In this document: piece after piece, positions 33,475 to 42,671 of the stretch
Numbering within the stretch: position 1 is the first letter of the stretch
Layout of the letters: the number at the start of each line of letters is the position of its first letter
NCBI RefSeq assembly: GCF_025244665.1
Contig: NZ_CP104205.1
Location: 1,485,001 to 1,549,000, forward strand
DNA: 64,000 nt
Direction: 5' to 3'
From: Maribacter litopenaei
GTDB taxonomy: Bacteria > Bacteroidota > Bacteroidia > Flavobacteriales > Flavobacteriaceae
The notes under the pieces: model-generated
Told to the model about the DNA's origin: nothing
Databases searched by the model: none
Seen by the model: the letters and a program-made list of their open reading frames with translations, nothing else
Made by a program: the position numbers and the translations under genes

Positions 33475-34737
33475 ATGGATAGGTACCATGTGTTAATAAA
33501 AGAAAGATTGCAAAAATTAATTAACCATATAAAGTTAGTAGTAATGCTATTTGGGGTTTTACATTTAGCACAAAGTTGTGTGGATGTCTTTGACTTTGAA
33601 TCTACCGAATTTCAGAGCGCACTGGTTGTAGAGGCTACCATAACGGATGAGGAAGCCATACAGCATGTTAGGATTTCTAGGACTTTTCCTTTGGATACGG
33701 TGTTGATGGCTGGTGAGAACAATGCCTTAGTTTCAGTGACGGATAGTAATGGAGGTACGTACGATTTTACTGAAGTATCATCGGGCGAATATAGTTCGAC
33801 CGTTCCTTTTGCCGTAAATTCCGGTTTGACTTATAAATTGAATATCGTTACCGTAGATGGAAATAAATACGAATCAGAAGATACCAATGTTCCTGCAACA
33901 ACAGAAATCGACAGGATTTATGCTGAAAGAGATTTTAAAGATGATGTTGATGAAGGTATGTTTATTTATGTCGACAGCTATGATCCTTCCGGACAGTCCA
34001 AATATTATAGTTACGAATACGAGGAAACCTATAAAATAATTGCACCTTTTTGGAGCCCGGAAGATGCCTACGCGGTTTCATTACCTCCAACTCCGGCAGT
34101 AGCCACTAGACCTAGAACACAAGAAGAACTCGTCTGTTACAATACGGTTGGATCCAATACAATAATACAACAAAGCACTACGGAGTTCGATGAAGATCGT
34201 ATAACAAAGTTTCCCGTACGTTTTATAGACAGGAACAACTATATTTTATCACACAGATATAGCATTTTGGTAAAGCAGTATGTACAATCGCGTGAGGCAT
34301 TTACATTTTACAAGACTTTGGAAACGCTATCAGGTTCGGAAAATCTTTTTAACCAAATACAAACAGGTTTTTTGGAAGGTAATATCCGTTCTGTATCAGA
34401 TACCTCCGAAGATGTAGTCGGTTTTTTTCAAGTAAGTACAGTATCCAAAAAGCGACTCTTCTTCAATTATAAAGATTTTTTTCCGGACGAACGATTGCCG
34501 GATTATGTAAGTGATTGCCCACTTTTGGCCCCTGCTCTGGTTGTGGAGGGAGGAGCCTCACCATTGATCGATGGTATAGAACAGAACTTAATCAAATATT
34601 ATAGTGAATACAGTGCACCTGAAGACGGTTTATTGACTTGGGACGCTCCATGTCCTTACTTTATGGTGTATAGAGTATGTGGAGATTGTACCGTTTTGGG
34701 CAATAATACACCACCTGATTTTTGGACAGAAGAATAA
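33475..34737 (+). CDS. DUF4249 lipoprotein, copy 2 (tandem paralogue)
   Basis: 420 aa, intact; a paralogue of the preceding gene colinear over nearly all its length (shared blocks FESTEFQS, SRTFPLDTVLM, MFIYVDSYDPSGQS, YSILVKQYVQSR, CGDCTV). The lipobox is HLAQSC with Cys35. The N-terminus is 12 residues longer than in copy 1; a start at the internal ATG near 33544 would give a shorter signal peptide. Divergence is spread evenly, but the ligand-facing middle (residues 190-215) differs more than the framework. It is co-transcribed with the receptor and probably an alternative or second lid/binding protein for it. Confidence 0.85.
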   Translation: MDRYHVLIKERLQKLINHIKLVVMLFGVLHLAQSCVDVFDFESTEFQSALVVEATITDEEAIQHVRISRTFPLDTVLMAGENNALVSVTDSNGGTYDFTEVSSGEYSSTVPFAVNSGLTYKLNIVTVDGNKYESEDTNVPATTEIDRIYAERDFKDDVDEGMFIYVDSYDPSGQSKYYSYEYEETYKIIAPFWSPEDAYAVSLPPTPAVATRPRTQEELVCYNTVGSNTIIQQSTTEFDEDRITKFPVRFIDRNNYILSHRYSILVKQYVQSREAFTFYKTLETLSGSENLFNQIQTGFLEGNIRSVSDTSEDVVGFFQVSTVSKKRLFFNYKDFFPDERLPDYVSDCPLLAPALVVEGGASPLIDGIEQNLIKYYSEYSAPEDGLLTWDAPCPYFMVYRVCGDCTVLGNNTPPDFWTEE

Positions 34738-34749
34738 AAAAATAAGAAG

Positions 34750-36497
34750 ATGAAAAATTTAAGGAACCTTATTTTGGTAGCGCTGCTTTTGAATAGTATT
34801 CAGCTGGTTGCACAGGGGACTTCGGCTAATGCCTTTGTTAATAATATGAAAATTCCCTATCAAGAACAGGCATACCTCAAGACCAATACTAATTTGGGTT
34901 TTGTGGGCGAATATTTGTACTATACATTGTTCAACCTAAGGTCAAATACCGGGCAGTTGAGTGGGGTTAGTAAAATAGCATATGTAAAGTTGGTAAACGA
35001 AAATGGGGAGGTGGTCGTAAACCATAAAATAAAATTGACAAATGGAGTAGGTGATAGTAACTTTTTTATCCCCTCCAGTGTTCCTTCGGGAATTACAAAC
35101 TGGTTGCCTATACCCAGTGGATGTTGAATAATGGCATGGGGTACTATTACGAGCAAGATTTTACAGTTATTAATCCATATACAAGCAATCAAGCTGTATT
35201 TCGAAATAGTAATAATGGTAGTGTCCCTAATTCCGGAGATGATACTAATATGTCAAGGGCAAATGGAAATCAACCTTTGCTGTTGGAGTTAGATAAAGCC
35301 TCTTACGGCAAAAGAGAGGCTATTAAGCTAAACCTTACTTCTTTGGGAGCAAAGGAGGGATATGGCAATTATGTTATTTCGGTTAGGAAAATCGATGAAC
35401 TAAAGGGAGGCAAAAAGCCGACGGTGCTGGATTATCAAAAAATATATCCTGAGGTGAAGCCCATTCCAAATAGGGTGCTGCCGAATTGCGGGGAGAATTG
35501 ATTCAAGGAAAAGTAACAACTTCCAATGGAACAGTTGGGCAAAGTGATGTTTTGCTCGCTGCGTCCTTCCCAGGGGAGGATTACCTTTTAAAAATCGTAA
35601 ATACGAATAACGAGGGAGATTTTTTTCTTAACGTAAACAAGGATTATAGTGCACAGGATGTTTATATACAACCTCTTTCTAATGCTGGGGATGGTCTCGA
35701 TATATCCTTGACCCCTGAGCAGGAATTGGATTTTTCAAAGCTTACGTTTCACTCTTTTTCTCCGGATAGGAATATGGAGTCCAGTATAAAGGAACGTAGT
35801 ATTCACAATCAAATAGAAAATGCGTATTACAGCAGCAAACCGGATACGATTTTGTTAGGTAACGGTAACAAAAGATTTTACGGATCTGATGTAACAGAGT
35901 ATGTTTTGGATGAGTACACAAGATTTTCTACGGTAAGGGAAACTTTTGTTGAGGTAGTGGAGCATGTTTGGTTACAAGCGAACAAAGATGGGCAGATGGA
36001 GTTTCACGTAAGACCGGAAGCTCCCTACGTAGAATCTCGGTCAATTGCCTTTGGTAATAGTGGATGGGGTTTTGGTTTTGAATCACGAGCTATTGTTAAA
36101 TTTACCGTCAAGCAGGATCAATACCATACATATTTCTAGAAACCAACATTTTTACGGAACAAAAACCTTTCAAGGGGTAGTCGATATTTCCACTTTTAAG
36201 TCAGACTACTTTCAAAACTATTATACGGATGACTTATTTGCGAAGGAGCTATTTAAGCCAAATGAAAATAAAAATTATTATAGACAGTCCTATAAGGATA
36301 CCTTAGGCAATTCCTATAGACGTTTACCTGATTTCAGGTATCAATTGCTATGGCTACCCCAGTACGGAGTGACCGAAAAAAATCAGGAAGTCGAATTTTT
36401 TAGTTCTGATATATCCGGGGATTTTGAAGTGATTGTGGAAGGATTTACGCTTACAGGAAAGCCTATTCTTCTAACAGAAAGGTTTAAGGTTCAATAA
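34750..36497 (+). CDS. Exported protein with MG2-like domain and plug-like C-terminal segment (three frameshifts)
   Basis: 582 aa after repair; last gene of the operon. It has a signal peptide (MKNLRNLILVALLLNSIQLVAQ), then an alpha-2-macroglobulin MG2-like beta domain (YVKLVNENGEVVVNHKIKL, ending in NYKLVAYTQWMLN). After a further beta-rich half, the C-terminal third contains LPLVIVDGVLVLNHELLLNL and FYGTKTFQGVVDIST, which resemble the TonB-receptor plug strand pattern (P-L-V-I-V-D-G). Frameshifts lie near 35088, 35482 (CCGGAATTG read as CCGAATTG) and 36037 (TCCGGTCAA read as TCTCGGTCAA). No named family covers the whole protein; I infer a periplasmic or surface partner of the receptor 12 bases beyond DUF4249 copy 2. 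Confidence 0.65.
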
Positions 36498-36514
36498 CAT
36501 AAAGTTTATTGGGG

Positions 36515-36613
36515 AAAACATTACATTTAGCCCAAACAAAATACTAAATACTAATCAGAGTTAGTAGCAGTGCTTTATTTGGAGTTAAAGCTTACCATCA
36601 TTATCATCTTTAA
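36515..36613 (+). pseudogene. Decayed 5' remnant of comM with its leader
   Basis: Bases 36515-36536 are identical to 37248-37269 just upstream of comM (22-base match starting AAAACATTACATTTAG). Homology continues across the comM start: the remnant reads (I)LIRVSSSALFGVKA where comM reads [15 protein letters not shown]. The start codon is ATA instead of ATG and a TAA at 36611-36613 closes it. Later comM sequence is absent. It appears to be a degraded partial duplication of the comM leader and first codons. Confidence 0.7.
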
Positions 36614-36935
36614 TTTAGAACTTGTTCATCTAATTCAATAAGTAATACTATTACTTCTTTATAAAAAATAAAGTAAAAATTCCTACCGACTTTTTTATTA
36701 GGTTTTGGTTATAGTATAGTCTACAAAGAATTACATTTTTTAGAACTTTGTAGTTAATCCTATAAATTTAATTTTAAGCAGGTAATATAAATCATCCAGT
36801 TGTCGATTAAAGGTAGGTTTACTGGATAATCCGGATGGCAAACAAATTTCATCAATTGATTTAAGCAATTTGTAGAAAAATCACTCTGTTTCATTACAAT
36901 CGTTAAAAATTTGTACAGAACTAAATACAGAGTTT
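36614..36935. other. AT-rich non-coding stretch before the 58-aa gene
   Basis: About 320 bases with no convincing coding frame, RNA gene or terminator. It is strongly A/T rich with scattered stops in all frames. It should contain the promoter of the 58-aa gene, but no TAnnTTTG box could be placed with confidence. Confidence 0.5.
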
Positions 36936-37112
36936 ATGAAAACATTTTTACTTTTTAAAGAAATTTATACTGAGGCATTTAGAAGTATTCAGAGTTATAT
37001 CGTTAAGCACTACTTCAAGGCTTTTGCCTTTTTTACCCTAGTAATGTTCGCGATTGTTCTGTACGCTTTTTTGTATAGGGTAAGTACAGGATTTGTTTTT
37101 TCTAATATCTGA
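36936..37112 (+). CDS. Small membrane protein, 58 aa (DUF6747-like)
   Basis: A short frame from ATG 36936 to TGA 37112. It encodes MKTFLLFKEIYTEAF, an amphipathic stretch rich in basic and aromatic residues, one hydrophobic helix (FKAFAFFTLVMFAIVLYAFL) and the tail YRVSTGF. From memory this resembles short flavobacterial single-helix proteins filed as DUF6747; I could not verify that. It stands alone between the comM remnant and comM and may be missed by length cut-offs. Function is unknown; an inner-membrane location is likely. Confidence 0.62.
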   Translation: MKTFLLFKEIYTEAFRSIQSYIVKHYFKAFAFFTLVMFAIVLYAFLYRVSTGFVFSNI

Positions 37113-37279
37113 TGATAGATTAACATAGCATTTAGAATAAGATACTTTGTAATATGTATTTCATATTAAAAAGCTACTTATTAATTCCGGTAATATGTTT
37201 TAACTGAAAAATTTAACGTCCAGTATTACAAGGGTGACATTGCAGTAAAAACATTACATTTAGCCCAAAGGAAAACTAA

Positions 37280-38815
37280 ATGCTAACAAAAGTTTACGGT
37301 AGTGCGGTATTTGGAGTGGAAGCAACCACTATTACCGTGGAGGTAAACATCGACAAGGGCATAGGCTATCACTTGGTAGGACTTCCCGATAATGCCATTA
37401 AGGAAAGTAACTATCGTATTGCGGCGGCCTTGCAAAACAATGGCTACAAAATTCCGGGAAAAAAATCACCATCAACATGGCTCCTGCAGACCTGCGAAAG
37501 GAAGGTTCCGCCTATGACCTTACCTTGGCATTGGGTATTTTGGCCGCGTCTCGGGCAAATACAGTCGGAAGCTATCGAGAAGTATATCATTATGGGCGAA
37601 CTTTCACTAGATGGTAGTTTGCAACCCATAAAAGGGGCATTGCCCATTGCCATAAAAGCTCAAGAGGAAGGTTTCGAAGGATTTATCCTCCCAGCGGAAA
37701 ATGCCAAGGAGGCAGCCATTGTTGGAAATCTGAAAGTTTTTGGGGTAGAGAATATCAGACAGGTCATCGACTTTTTTGATCAGGGCACTCCTTTGGAACA
37801 AACTATTATCGATACCCGTGAAGAGTTTTATAAAAATTTGGATTTTCCGGAATTCGATTTCTCCGATGTCAAGGGACAGGAAAGTATCAAACGCTGTATG
37901 GAAATCGCCGCTGCGGGCGGGCATAATATCATTCTAATTGGACCTCCAGGTGCCGGTAAGACCATGCTGGCAAAAAGATTACCTTCCATTTTACCGCCCA
38001 TGACCCTGCACGAAGCCCTGGAAACCACAAAAATCCATAGTGTGGTTGGCAAGATCAAGAATATGGGACTCATGAGCCATCGCCCGTTTCGAAGCCCACA
38101 TCACACGATTTCGGATGTGGCACTTGTAGGAGGCGGGGCCTATCCACAACCCGGTGAGATTTCGCTCTCGCACAACGGCGTATTGTTTTTGGACGAACTG
38201 CCGGAATTCAAACGCGGTGTTTTGGAAGTGATGCGCCAACCCTTGGAAGACAGGGAAGTAACCATTTCACGAGCGAAATTTACCGTAACCTATCCCAGTA
38301 GTTTTATGTTGGTAGCCAGTATGAACCCGAGTCCTGGTGGTTATTTTAACGACCCCGATGCCCCCGTAACCTCTTCGCCAGCCGAAATGCAACGCTACTT
38401 GAGCAAGATTTCGGGACCCTTGTTGGACCGAATCGATATTCACATCGAAGTGACGCCCGTTCCCTTTGAAAAACTCTCCGAAGACCGCAAAGGGGAGAGC
38501 AGTGTGGAAATCCGAAAACGGGTGACCAAAGCCAGGGAACTCCAAACCGAAAGGTTCAAAGAATTGGAAAGTGTCCATTATAATGCACAGATGAACACCA
38601 AACAGATTAGGGAATTCTGTAGGTTGGATGATGCATCTAAATCTTTGCTAAAAAACGCTATGGAGCGGTTGAACCTTTCTGCACGTGCTTACGACCGAAT
38701 CTTAAAAGTAGCACGTACCATTGCCGACTTGGATAATGCCCCGGATATCACCGGCAACCATATCAGTGAGGCGATTCAATATAGAAGTTTGGACCGAGAA
38801 GGTTGGTTGGGGTAG
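37280..38815 (+). CDS. comM: YifB/ComM family Mg-chelatase-like AAA+ ATPase (two compensating frameshifts inside an open frame)
   Basis: Hexameric AAA+ helicase of the ComM type, which aids branch migration in natural transformation. 511 aa. Seen: the N-terminal ChlI domain ([17 protein letters not shown]), Walker [16 protein letters not shown], Walker [12 protein letters not shown], the RSPHHTISD segment and the C-terminal Mg-chelatase domain ([20 protein letters not shown]). The frame looks intact but residues 62-91 are scrambled. The neighbouring frame there reads [19 protein letters not shown], exactly the family sequence. A base lost in the A-run near 37462 and one gained near 37550 (TCCGGGCAA read as TCTCGGGCAA) cancel. 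A duplicated fragment of its 5' end lies 730 bases upstream. Confidence 0.92.
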   Translation: MLTKVYGSAVFGVEATTITVEVNIDKGIGYHLVGLPDNAIKESNYRIAAALQNNGYKIPGKKSPSTWLLQTCERKVPPMTLPWHWVFWPRLGQIQSEAIEKYIIMGELSLDGSLQPIKGALPIAIKAQEEGFEGFILPAENAKEAAIVGNLKVFGVENIRQVIDFFDQGTPLEQTIIDTREEFYKNLDFPEFDFSDVKGQESIKRCMEIAAAGGHNIILIGPPGAGKTMLAKRLPSILPPMTLHEALETTKIHSVVGKIKNMGLMSHRPFRSPHHTISDVALVGGGAYPQPGEISLSHNGVLFLDELPEFKRGVLEVMRQPLEDREVTISRAKFTVTYPSSFMLVASMNPSPGGYFNDPDAPVTSSPAEMQRYLSKISGPLLDRIDIHIEVTPVPFEKLSEDRKGESSVEIRKRVTKARELQTERFKELESVHYNAQMNTKQIREFCRLDDASKSLLKNAMERLNLSARAYDRILKVARTIADLDNAPDITGNHISEAIQYRSLDREGWLG

Positions 38816-39032
38816 GGATAGCTAAATATCTCATTACACATAGCAATCAGGACAAAAAAACTCAATAAATAAAATTGTCTATAATATGTAGAAGTTTTTT
38901 CATCACCTATTTTATTGGCTTTTATAAAGAATACAATTAATTGTACCATTGGTAAACGGTTTATACCAAAGTACCAAAAGGAAAACTGCTTTTAGTTTGC
39001 TCTCTTTTTGTAATTTTAGTAAAACCATTTAT

Positions 39033-40082
39033 ATGCCAACCACAGAACAGTGCAAAAACTGCGAACAAAAATTTGATTCATCCTTTGATTACTGCCCTCA
39101 CTGTGGTATGGAAGCCAGTGACAATCTCACTTTTGGTGTCTTGTTTAGCAATACCATAGAGAATTATTTTTCTATAGATGCTAGATTCTTTAAGAGCTTT
39201 GGAACGCTTATGTTAAAACCTGGTGTTCTTGCACGGCGGTTTGTTGATGGAAAGCGATTGAAATACTTGCACCCTGCACAATTTTACCTTTTTATCTCGG
39301 TTGTCTTTTTCTTTATTTTTTCTTTCAGCGTCCGCAAAGCAGATACTGAAGTTTCAGAGGCTTTCAAAAAGGGATTTGAGCAGGAAATAAGTTTGGATTC
39401 TATAAAGATTAAGACAGATTCAGTGGATATTTCTCAGGCCAAAGAAGTCATTAAAAAAAACCGGAAGATTATAGGTCTATCTGACGATGAGCTAGTGGAA
39501 TTAGATTCAGTAATGAACTCAGATTCTCAGACCGCCAATATTTCATTTGGCTTTGAGCGCAAATTATTGGATTCACTAATTACAGCAGGGGCTCCCCTCG
39601 CTCAGAAATATAAGGCCATGGGCATGAAAGAAGATGCCAATGCCTTTACCCGTAAGTTTTATGCACAAATGCTTAAATTTTATGAAAAGCAAGGTGGCGG
39701 TATTATACAGGTATTATATGATACTATACCTATTGCAATGTTCCTACTTTTACCACTTTTTGCCGTACTGGTGACCTTGTTCTATTGGAAACGTGGCACC
39801 TTTGCCCACCACTTAGTGTTTAGTTTTTATTATTTTACCTTCATATTCACCTCGTTTTGTGTCATCCTACTAGTGAATAAAGTATGGGAAATTCCTATTT
39901 GGATTGAAGTGCTAATTTGTTTCTCCTTTGTAATATACCTGATTCCGGCACTGCGAAATTTTTATAAGAGTTCATGGTTGGGAGCCTTTCTTAAAGCTAA
40001 TATTATTTCATTTCTCTACATGATGATTATTGTGCCCGTTGCTGCCATAGGAATTATTTTGGTAGCCTTTATGTTATATTGA
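39033..40082 (+). CDS. DUF3667 membrane protein with N-terminal zinc ribbon
   Basis: 349 aa from the ATG at 39033 (MPTTEQCKNCEQKFD); the longer open frame from 38949 adds residues that do not fit. A CxxC...CxxC zinc ribbon (CKNC, CPHC; residues 7-27) is followed by the DUF3667 core (GTLMLKPGVLARRFVDGKRL, YLHPAQFYLFIS), a charged loop of about 120 residues, and four C-terminal membrane helices. DUF3667 proteins are frequent in Flavobacteriia; no function is established to my knowledge. It is monocistronic, and the frame is intact. Confidence 0.85.
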   Translation: MPTTEQCKNCEQKFDSSFDYCPHCGMEASDNLTFGVLFSNTIENYFSIDARFFKSFGTLMLKPGVLARRFVDGKRLKYLHPAQFYLFISVVFFFIFSFSVRKADTEVSEAFKKGFEQEISLDSIKIKTDSVDISQAKEVIKKNRKIIGLSDDELVELDSVMNSDSQTANISFGFERKLLDSLITAGAPLAQKYKAMGMKEDANAFTRKFYAQMLKFYEKQGGGIIQVLYDTIPIAMFLLLPLFAVLVTLFYWKRGTFAHHLVFSFYYFTFIFTSFCVILLVNKVWEIPIWIEVLICFSFVIYLIPALRNFYKSSWLGAFLKANIISFLYMMIIVPVAAIGIILVAFMLY

Positions 40083-40224
40083 GTTTTTGCGGTAAACTAA
40101 AAGGAAAGTAAATGTTTGCTTTTTATTGAGTTTCTTTTATTCTTTTATATCATTTTGTCCTCGGGTAAGCCGACTAGATATTACCGTTCTTCAAAGTTTG
40201 CAACTTCGAATCAGCCCTCAAAAA

Positions 40225-41343
40225 TTACCCCATCACTTTTTTTAACCCTTTATCAAAAGCCTTCATATCCTCCATGGTGCCGGTACTGATACGGGCCCAT
40301 TCGTAAAAGGGTGGGAAGGGTCTACCTATTAGAACGTTTTCCTTTTCCATGGTGGCCATCATGTCTCGAATAGGTCTTCCGGTTTTAAAGAACACAAAAT
40401 TGGTGTGGGATTTTATGTAGGGCAATTCCAAATCGTCCAAGGTTTTGTAAATGGCCTGTTTGGCCTCCATGTTCTTCGCCACGCTAAACTTGTAAAAATC
40501 GTCGTCGTCCAAGGCATGCCTGGCAGCTTCAATGGCTAGCACATTGGTCATGGCCATAATGTTTTTTCGTAATCGTGAAGCAACATCGGGCCGGGCTACC
40601 AAATACCCGATCCGCATCCCTGCTAAGCCATATACTTTGGAGAAGGTCCTGGAAACGATGACGTTCTTACCTTCCTTCACCAATTCCACCATGGAAGGGT
40701 AATCGGGTTCCGTGATAAAATCGTAGTAAGCCTCGTCGCTAAAAACCATGGCCTTTTCACTGGTACGTTCGCAAAAGGATTTCAGTTCGTTTTTGTCCAA
40801 AAGAGTCCCTGTAGGATTGTTGGGATTACAGATAAAAATGAGTCGGGTCTTACCATTGATCCGGTTTTCCATTTCCTTTAAATCGTGCTGCATATTTTCA
40901 TCTACAGGTACTCGGTGCACGTAGGCCCCTAAATTTTCGGCATAGGTCAACATGGATTGGAAGGTTGGGTCCGCCGCGATGAGTTCACCGCCTTGCAGCC
41001 CGTAGGTAAGACCTACGGCTTTAAGCCCCTCCGTAGAACCACCGGTCACTACGATATGGTCCGTAGAAACGCCTTCGGTTTCGGCAATTTTTTCCAATAA
41101 GGGTCTAAACACAATGGAAGGATAGCGACAAGCATTATCAAAGGCAGCGGTTATGGCAGTTCTTACTTTTTCCGATGGCCCATATGGGTTTTCGTTGCTA
41201 TTTAGTTTTGCTACGTCAAGAAGCAAATTACTTTTCTCCTTAAGAGGTCTAGTAATTGCTAGTGCGTTTAAACCACCCATGGCGGTAAGGCCACCCGTAA
41301 GTGCAAAGGTCTTTAACCAGTTTCTTCTGTCTATGTGATTCAT
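40225..41343 (-). CDS. Tat-exported class I/II aminotransferase, histidinol-phosphate aminotransferase-like
   Basis: 372 aa, intact. Residues 38-370 form a fold-type I PLP aminotransferase of the HisC branch: LNSNENPYGPSEKV, GSTEGLKAVGL, ICNPNNPTGTLL, FSDEAYYDF with the PLP aspartate/tyrosine, and the Schiff-base Lys in SRTFSKVYGLAGMRIGYL. The N-terminus is unusual: MNHIDRRNWLKTFALTGG is a twin-arginine signal (RRNWLK followed by a hydrophobic stretch and ALA), so the enzyme should be exported folded with its cofactor. A biosynthetic HisC would be cytosolic, so this is probably a periplasmic amino-acid or phosphonate-like aminotransferase of unknown substrate. Confidence 0.82.
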   Translation of the reverse strand: MNHIDRRNWLKTFALTGGLTAMGGLNALAITRPLKEKSNLLLDVAKLNSNENPYGPSEKVRTAITAAFDNACRYPSIVFRPLLEKIAETEGVSTDHIVVTGGSTEGLKAVGLTYGLQGGELIAADPTFQSMLTYAENLGAYVHRVPVDENMQHDLKEMENRINGKTRLIFICNPNNPTGTLLDKNELKSFCERTSEKAMVFSDEAYYDFITEPDYPSMVELVKEGKNVIVSRTFSKVYGLAGMRIGYLVARPDVASRLRKNIMAMTNVLAIEAARHALDDDDFYKFSVAKNMEAKQAIYKTLDDLELPYIKSHTNFVFFKTGRPIRDMMATMEKENVLIGRPFPPFYEWARISTGTMEDMKAFDKGLKKVMG

Positions 41344-41361
41344 ACCTTTTTTGGATTTTTT

Positions 41362-41994
41362 CTAAAAGGTACAAAAAGATGTGGTTAGTCGGAGTTCTAC
41401 AATAAAATAAGGAAGTGCCCCTTTTTGGGCTATATCTCGGATTTCCTCGTTATTGTTATCCCTTTTTTCCTTTTTCTCGGAATTAAAAATATCCTTAAGA
41501 ATATAGGCGGTCACAATGGTGAGTCCGGTAGTAAGGGTGGGTATGGCAAATTCCCATTTTAAAAGCTGCATCAAACCGCCAGCTATGATTGTCAAAACAC
41601 CAAGTACCATAGCGAAATTCCGAGACGATTTCAATTATACTGTTCGTAGATTTCCGGTCTTGATTCATAAAATAGGCAGTACCTTCCATGGCAAACCAAA
41701 GTATAAAGGATAGTGCCGTACCTATTTGAAATAATCCGGTATAGGGGAAATCTAGAATTCGTAGAAGACCATTGGTGGTCGAGAAAGGATCAGCACCATT
41801 TTAATAAAGTCTACAGGTTTTTTAGGATTCTTTTTGGCGAACCGGACGGAGTAAAGTACTAGAATTGCCAAAAAGGAGACCAGTATGATACCACCAGCAT
41901 AAGGCCAGTGCACTATTCGCGTAAGCATACCAACAATCAAACAGGCCAAGGCCACTCTAAGCGGTGTTTTTAAGGTTTTGTTAGTTGTGCTCAT
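41362..41994 (-). CDS. GldL-like multi-pass membrane protein (two frameshifts)
   Basis: 210 aa after repair, with five or six hydrophobic helices. The first helix reads ALACLIVGMLTRIVHWPYAG; a helix with I/V-x-H-W-P-Y-A-G is the recurring signature of GldL-related proteins. The middle contains FPYTGLFQIGTALSFILWF and the last third GVLTIIAGGLMQLLKWEFAI. Frameshifts lie near 41775 (one base lost) and 41622 (IVRNFAMVLG needs CCGGAC on the plus strand; CCGAGAC is present). It has no gliding partner genes here, so it is not GldL itself. It starts 11 bases after the unknown protein upstream and probably shares its transcript. Confidence 0.6.
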
Positions 41995-42005
41995 AACGAT
42001 AATTT

Positions 42006-42452
42006 TTAGTTGATTACTTTTATGTTTGCCTTGAGGCCTTCCATAATTCCCATAATGTTTTTAATAGTTTCATTTAGGTAGTATCTTACTAGAATATGGG
42101 GGATACGAATGGTGGTAAAACCATTTTTAAAGGAGTGCATGGCCTCCTCCAAATTATTGATGGCCTGTTCCTCGGTCATTTTTTCATAGCCACAATCAAT
42201 TTCAATATTCAGCTTTACCCTAGAAATGGCGATATCGACGGATTTTTTTCCATCCCACCATTCTAGCATTCCTTGGACTCCAGCCTCTTTTAATCCATAA
42301 TACAATTGAATGGCCTCTAGAGGAGTATTGTTCTTTTTGATCAGTTCCTTTATCAATTCCTGATGATGCGAGCATAGCTCTACACCCACGCTTTCTATGG
42401 CACTTTTATGATCAAGATATCCAAGCTCTTTGTTACATTCTAAGCAAGTCAT
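42006..42452 (-). CDS. Unknown protein with N-terminal Cys motif, possible DUF559-like nuclease fold
   Basis: 148 aa, intact. It begins MTCLECNKELGYLDHKSAIE, a CxxC start that could hold half a zinc site with Cys27/His29-30. The second half (SRVKLNIEIDCGYEKMT, then EEAMHSFKNGFTTIRIPHIL) has the pattern strand-EID-loop-helix-G-strand seen in Vsr/DUF559 endonuclease-like folds (E-I-D with a later R-I-P strand). That fold guess is inference. It is co-directional with the GldL-like gene, 11 bases apart, and divergent from the NRAMP-like gene. Confidence 0.5.
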   Translation of the reverse strand: MTCLECNKELGYLDHKSAIESVGVELCSHHQELIKELIKKNNTPLEAIQLYYGLKEAGVQGMLEWWDGKKSVDIAISRVKLNIEIDCGYEKMTEEQAINNLEEAMHSFKNGFTTIRIPHILVRYYLNETIKNIMGIMEGLKANIKVIN

Positions 42453-42526
42453 TAAGAAGGTTAAGTTTATTTGGTTTGGGGTATTTATAACAACGATTTT
42501 TTGGGTTTAGTATTCATAATCGATGT

Positions 42527-42574
42527 ATGACATCCTGTTTTTAGACGAATGACATTTTTTTAGATAAACGGCAT
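42527..42574. promoter_or_regulatory. Spaced ATGACAT direct repeats in the divergent intergenic region
   Basis: ATGACAT occurs at 42527-42533 and 42549-42555, exactly 22 bases (two helical turns) apart, each followed by a T-run and TTTAGA; a weaker copy ACGGCAT follows at 42568. The region separates the unknown protein gene from the NRAMP-like gene. It may be an operator for a dimeric regulator. Confidence 0.3.
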
Positions 42575-42671
42575 TTTGAAATGTTAAAATTGTTGTGAAC
42601 TTCTATTTTTTTAAAGGGAGAATTTTAGGATAATTGAAGGTATCTTTATCAAAACCTAAATTTTTTACCGA

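Noticed and set aside
36498..37279. Mobile element between the DUF4249 operon and comM
   Set aside because: No transposase, terminal inverted repeats or target duplications; the repeated 22 bases belong to the comM leader itself.
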